Source: Apostichopus japonicus (taxonomy: Eukaryota > Echinodermata > Holothuroidea > Aspidochirotida > Stichopodidae). From it: a stretch of 64,000 bases of DNA. This document shows positions 60,055 through 64,000 of this stretch, piece after piece. The notes beneath the pieces were generated by a model, which did not search any database, was not told where the DNA came from, and saw only the letters and a list, made by a program, of their open reading frames with translations. The first letter of the stretch is position 1; each line of letters begins with the position of its first letter. Position numbers and translations under genes: made by a program. The DNA lies in assembly GCF_037975245.1 (NCBI RefSeq), contig NC_092567.1:1649714-1713713 (forward strand). The letters are read 5' to 3'.

Positions 60055-60222
60055 CTCTTAATGTATACAGGCTATAATTTTCTTGTAAAATGTACAGGAA
60101 ATATATGAAACTCTTAATATTTACAGGCTGTAGTTTTCTTTGTAAAGTGTAAAGGAAATACATGAAACTCTTAATATTTACAGGCTATAGTTCTCTTTGT
60201 AAAGTGTACAGGAAATACATGA
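60055..60222 (+). repeat. ~60 bp repeat, 3 copies
   Basis: CAGGCTATAGTTTTCTTTGT, AAAGTGTACAGGAAATACAT and GAAACTCTTAATATTTA in tandem. Confidence 0.9.
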
Positions 60223-60661
60223 AAATAAAACCAAAAGTAAATGCTCTGCATGTTTCCTCGTCTCTTAAGCAAAGCTTTGGATTGGATTCTGATTCCTTGC
60301 ACATCTTTCCTGGACATCCTTCTATAGATTTCCTGTCATATCGATAAGAAATAATGATTGTCTGTCTTCATGTTAAAACCAGAGCCTCCTGATGCCACTG
60401 GTGCCTAGTCAAGAATCGTCATTTTCAGAGTTTTTATTCAGATCATCGATGTCCATGTTCGTAACGATGACATTTGAATTTTAATTCACAATTCTTTTTT
60501 ATTTTATTTCTGTTAACATTCACATGGTTATTCAATGTTAATGAGAAATGACGCATTTCCTCCCAAAAAGTTCTGCATGATGACGGCTTAATTTATCAAT
60601 ATTTATCAAACTTTGGAGTATTTTGATTTCCTTTGCACTTCTCTCCTTGATGCCCTCCAGG

Positions 60662-60719
60662 TATTGATTTGTCTGTCTTCACATTGGACAGAAACTTCGT
60701 GATGCCATCAGTTAATACA
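60662..60719 (+). CDS. possible Sbf exon (phase 1-1, unsupported by homology)
   Basis: CCTCCAG is followed by an open stretch that would join w22 in phase and encode SIDLSVFTLDRNFVMPSVNT before a GTTTGC donor. The expected family block is not present. A diverged copy of the same stretch lies near 60352-60411, with a stop. It could be a lineage-specific linker exon or chance. Confidence 0.25.
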
Positions 60720-60810
60720 GGTTTGCGTGCTTTTAGTGGTAATGGTGGTAACTGGGTGCACCCACTGACACACTAACTCACTCACATGACACCAACAGAT
60801 ACATGTATCT

Positions 60811-61014
60811 TTAGATCCTCCTGCAAGCAGGAACTCGCGAAGAAGCCTCCTTGGCTTATCAAAGCCGCAAGCCGACCGAAGTCAGTCTCTTAGATTCATA
60901 TTTAACGTCCATGTTGTCAATTACCAACAACTCTGTAACTGGACGACATACATTAATCTTGGAGTGACTCGAACTCCGGACCTTATGATTGAAAGGTAGT
61001 AGGGTTAACACTCC
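60811..61014 (-). mobile_element. tRNA-derived SINE, second family, copy 2
   Basis: Same orientation and ends as 55383-55600 (TTAGATCCTCCTGCAAGCAG, AAGCCGACCGAAGTCAGTCT, TTCATATTTAACGTCCATG). The A-box is deleted (AGTAGGGTTAACACTCC in place of the CCACTGAGCTAACACTCC arm), so it is a dead copy. Confidence 0.82.
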
Positions 61015-64000
61015 TATTCATAAAAAGACATAAATAGACTTAACTACTACCACAGTAGGTTGGTTGTCAAGAAGAGTTGTAGATTTCTATGGTAACAGTC
61101 ATTGGCTAGTAATGATTGATAAAGTGTGAAGCAGGTTAGATATTTTGGTACAAGAGCATTGCAAAAATTCAGCAAAAATGCCAAAGGAAGAGAAAATTTC
61201 TGTTTCACATTTTTCTGCAAATTTTAAGTGAAGCTTGAGTATAGATAAACAATTGCTCTATTAAATGTCTATCAAACCATTTATAAAAGGAAAGTGTGTT
61301 GCAAACCAAAGGTGTTAACATCATTATTTCATACATTGGAATGGTTACACTGAAATGGCTCCAACAAACCATGTAAAGGTTCCTATTTCAAGAAAGGTAA
61401 CCATGAAAGTCAAATAAAGGGGGAAGTGTAATTCCATCTGACTAAGTTTTATAGGTAGTTAAGAAGGCAACCGATGATCTGTTATCATATATGTTACCAA
61501 GCAGAGAATCATTTATTTGATAGTGTATAGTCTCAAAGTCTCCTCTCATAGCACAAGAAATTCCCCTTGATAAACTCTATTCTACTTAACATACTAAAAC
61601 ACACTTTGCAGCTGTGTGACATAAGCACATGTTAAATGAATGTGGGTGTTATTGTTGTTCAGTGGTTTAATAACATTAGTATTCAATTCCTTTTAATGGA
61701 ATGATTTAAAGTATATAATTACAAGGCTTTATTCTGTTCATGTGCTGCATTTTACTTTATTGTCAGTATTTGCAATGTTCTTTTATTCTCAGTCCTTTGA
61801 GATACCAGAACGCTTTGTATTAACTGACTCTGTAGAAGTGGGCTTCTTTTTCTCTTAATAATTTTGTTCTTTCAGCTGTTATAGTTTAGTATTGGTATTG
61901 ACTGTTATTTGTGGAGCTTGTGGGGAAACCTGTCAAACTTTTTAACTGAATTACTGATCATTCCACCTTTTAACAGCTTACCTCAAATTAACAATCTGGA
62001 TGGTGATAATGATTAAATTGGTTCAGTTGTGAACTGGTTGTTCGTTTGAATGAATGATTGCAATATTAGTTTGCCAGAGAAATACTGACTGACTGTCTGT
62101 ATTTGAAACATCTAATTCACGTTGGAACATTATTATCAGAAGAGGTGACAATTCAGGGGATGGGTCAGGGCAGGTGGGAAAGATCATTGTTATATGTAGA
62201 GAACATATAAATGACAAGAAATCTAAGATTCAAAGTACCATTCTGTCAGAACTGATAACGAACAATGTAAGGGATTGGCATTTTATGTAGCAGTTAATTG
62301 GTAGGAATGTATGCAGCAATATGGTCATGTTATTGTCTTGGGTAGCATATGTGTTTCAGTAACTGAAAACTTGTGTTGTTATAATCCATTGATATTGTCT
62401 GGTTTACCATCTGTGGCAGGAGATGCCCCTCCCCCCCCCCCACCACCTTAAGTGGGAACGCCACAACTACTAGTCTTAACTAGTGCAACCAGTCGGCCTG
62501 TTTTAATAGGGCAGGCAGTCTTGTCAATGTTTATCTCTGTTTGTTTGAATATTCATGTAATATTCATGTCTGTCATCACCCATTTTTCCTTGTAGAACCA
62601 GAACATTCTTTCTTTACTTTGAAATGGGGTAGCAAGAAATTGCCAGGTTTGAACATTTCTTCTGATCACATTCTCTGCATTCATCTGGGCTATCATTTAC
62701 TGCTTTACTGTTTTTTTGCACATTTAACATTTTCTGCCAACAGAGATAAAGGAAAGGTTGCAACTTCTCCTTGCTTCCATAGAAAAAACTTCAATATGCA
62801 TGTAGTCACTTAATCATTTCATCACTTTAAGACTTTGTTGCTATAAAAGTTATCTTATACTGTATTGTGTAATCACTTTACAAAGTAACTAACTTGCAAA
62901 TAGCTGCAATCAATACACATTGCAGTTGATTGGAAAGTGGTTTGAATCATCACGAAATGTAGTACTTCACAGATTCTCAAATTTGAAAGTGTTGGGTTTG
63001 TGTTGTCATGCAGTCACTTTCACAGTGCAAACAAATTCATGAGATTCATGGAAAAAATAATATATTTTGTTATGCAAAAGAAGTTGCCATGCAGAAATAG
63101 TCAATTTTATACACAGGCGAACATGCATAGCTGAAGATGCCCAAATATTTTAAGATCTTACAATATTTTGTCATATTGATGCAAACTTCAGAAACATTCA
63201 GAATTGGTACGCAAAATGTAAACACTACATTATTGACAGTTGAGGGTGTAATTTCACAGAGTTTGCCTCCTGACATTGGTTGGTTACAGTTTTGGAAGAA
63301 ACATTTAGAAATTGACACAAAAGTAACACTTTGCTTAGTTTTTTTATCTAAAACTGTTTGATTGTATGCAAGATACACAAAAAGCACCAGTAGTTCTTTT
63401 TGATCAGATATGCTGTGTATGCAATCTTATTATCATTCTTAGTTACCTATACTGCACACTTACCAATAGTAGTAATGCCTGCAGTAGATTCATGCTAGAA
63501 CTTGAAATGTGATTTATGCAGACAAATATATTGTAAGTTAGCTAGATGTTATTAAGAACCTTTCAGACTGTAGATAATTATGCAGAAAAATCATATTAAA
63601 AATGCATTTTTGTGTTGGGTTGTGGTTCAAACTGTGATCAAACTGGTAATATTCGGCCATATTTTGGATGCACAGCATTCCAAGACATCTCCATGGCAAC
63701 AATGTCTATGGTCGGTTTCATTTACAACAGTGGGATAACTTTATGAGGCCAAACGATAATTACATCTATATGTACTTGGAAATGTGACACCTAGTTTGAC
63801 AGCTACAAAGTGTGAGGTTGCGGCAAATTTAATCATGAAGCAAATATCATTAATAATGGATAAAACTGCTTCCATTACCAAAGCAAACTATCATTTTTGC
63901 ATCATCAATCACAAATAGTGTAGGCCAACTAGATGTTTCCTGCGAATGGTAATTGACGTGGTGGCTATTTCTGATGTAATTTGTGGTTCATTTAACTAAT
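61015..64000. other. intron of Sbf, no certain exon
   Basis: C run at 62430-62441. No match to the pseudo-phosphatase exons expected next. Open frames at 63070-63387 on both strands overlap and have no family resemblance. Confidence 0.5.
62597..62650 (+). CDS. weak exon candidate after w22
   Basis: CCTTGTAG is followed by an open stretch reading EPEHSFFTLKWGSKKLP in phase 1 and a poor donor (GTTTGA). No family match is recognised. Listed only because the phase fits a 1-1 exon between w22 and the missing downstream exons. Confidence 0.15.

Overview
The window is animal genomic DNA: AT-rich, dominated by introns, with GT-AG exon junctions, many tandem repeats and several transposon families. 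tRNA-derived SINEs, an L2/CR1/Rex1-type LINE remnant, Penelope-like hammerhead remnants and heavy repeat of the word TACTGTA/TACAGTA point to a marine invertebrate. An echinoderm or other invertebrate deuterostome is my best guess, but nothing seen proves it.

There is one recognisable gene, on the + strand: an orthologue of SET-binding factor / myotubularin-related MTMR5-MTMR13 (SBF1/SBF2; a single Sbf in many invertebrates). I place 22 coding exons between 14949 and 59127. They join with consistent phases into about 1116 codons covering the uDENN, cDENN and dDENN domains, the SBF2-family helical region, the GRAM domain and the start of the linker before the pseudo-phosphatase domain. The first coding exon (start codon and first ~20 residues) was not found and is probably upstream of the window. 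The pseudo-phosphatase and C-terminal PH domain must lie downstream.

Layout: 1-14948 is upstream or first-intron DNA with a MITE (1024-1628), a 2.9 kb terminal-inverted-repeat element (4532-7433) carrying eight copies of a 14-15 bp palindrome-rich motif and a 250 bp tandem array, and a Penelope-type hammerhead relic. From 14949 to 36924 are the DENN exons and the start of the SBF2 region, in introns full of minisatellites. From 36925 to 46133 is one long intron with a 37 bp minisatellite interrupted by an insertion, a candidate 15 nt microexon and two MITEs. From 46134 to 59127 are the SBF2, GRAM and linker exons. From 59128 to 64000 is intron with low-confidence exon candidates.

The most unusual feature is that tandem duplication has repeatedly spanned exon-intron borders of this gene. 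One exon's 3' half plus splice donor occurs eleven times in a row (22664-24386). Three other exons have one to three extra copies of their splice acceptor and exon start just upstream (27640-28031, 29678-29789, 34410-34976). Where I read the extra copies through, they run into an early stop, so they look like decoy splice sites rather than new protein.
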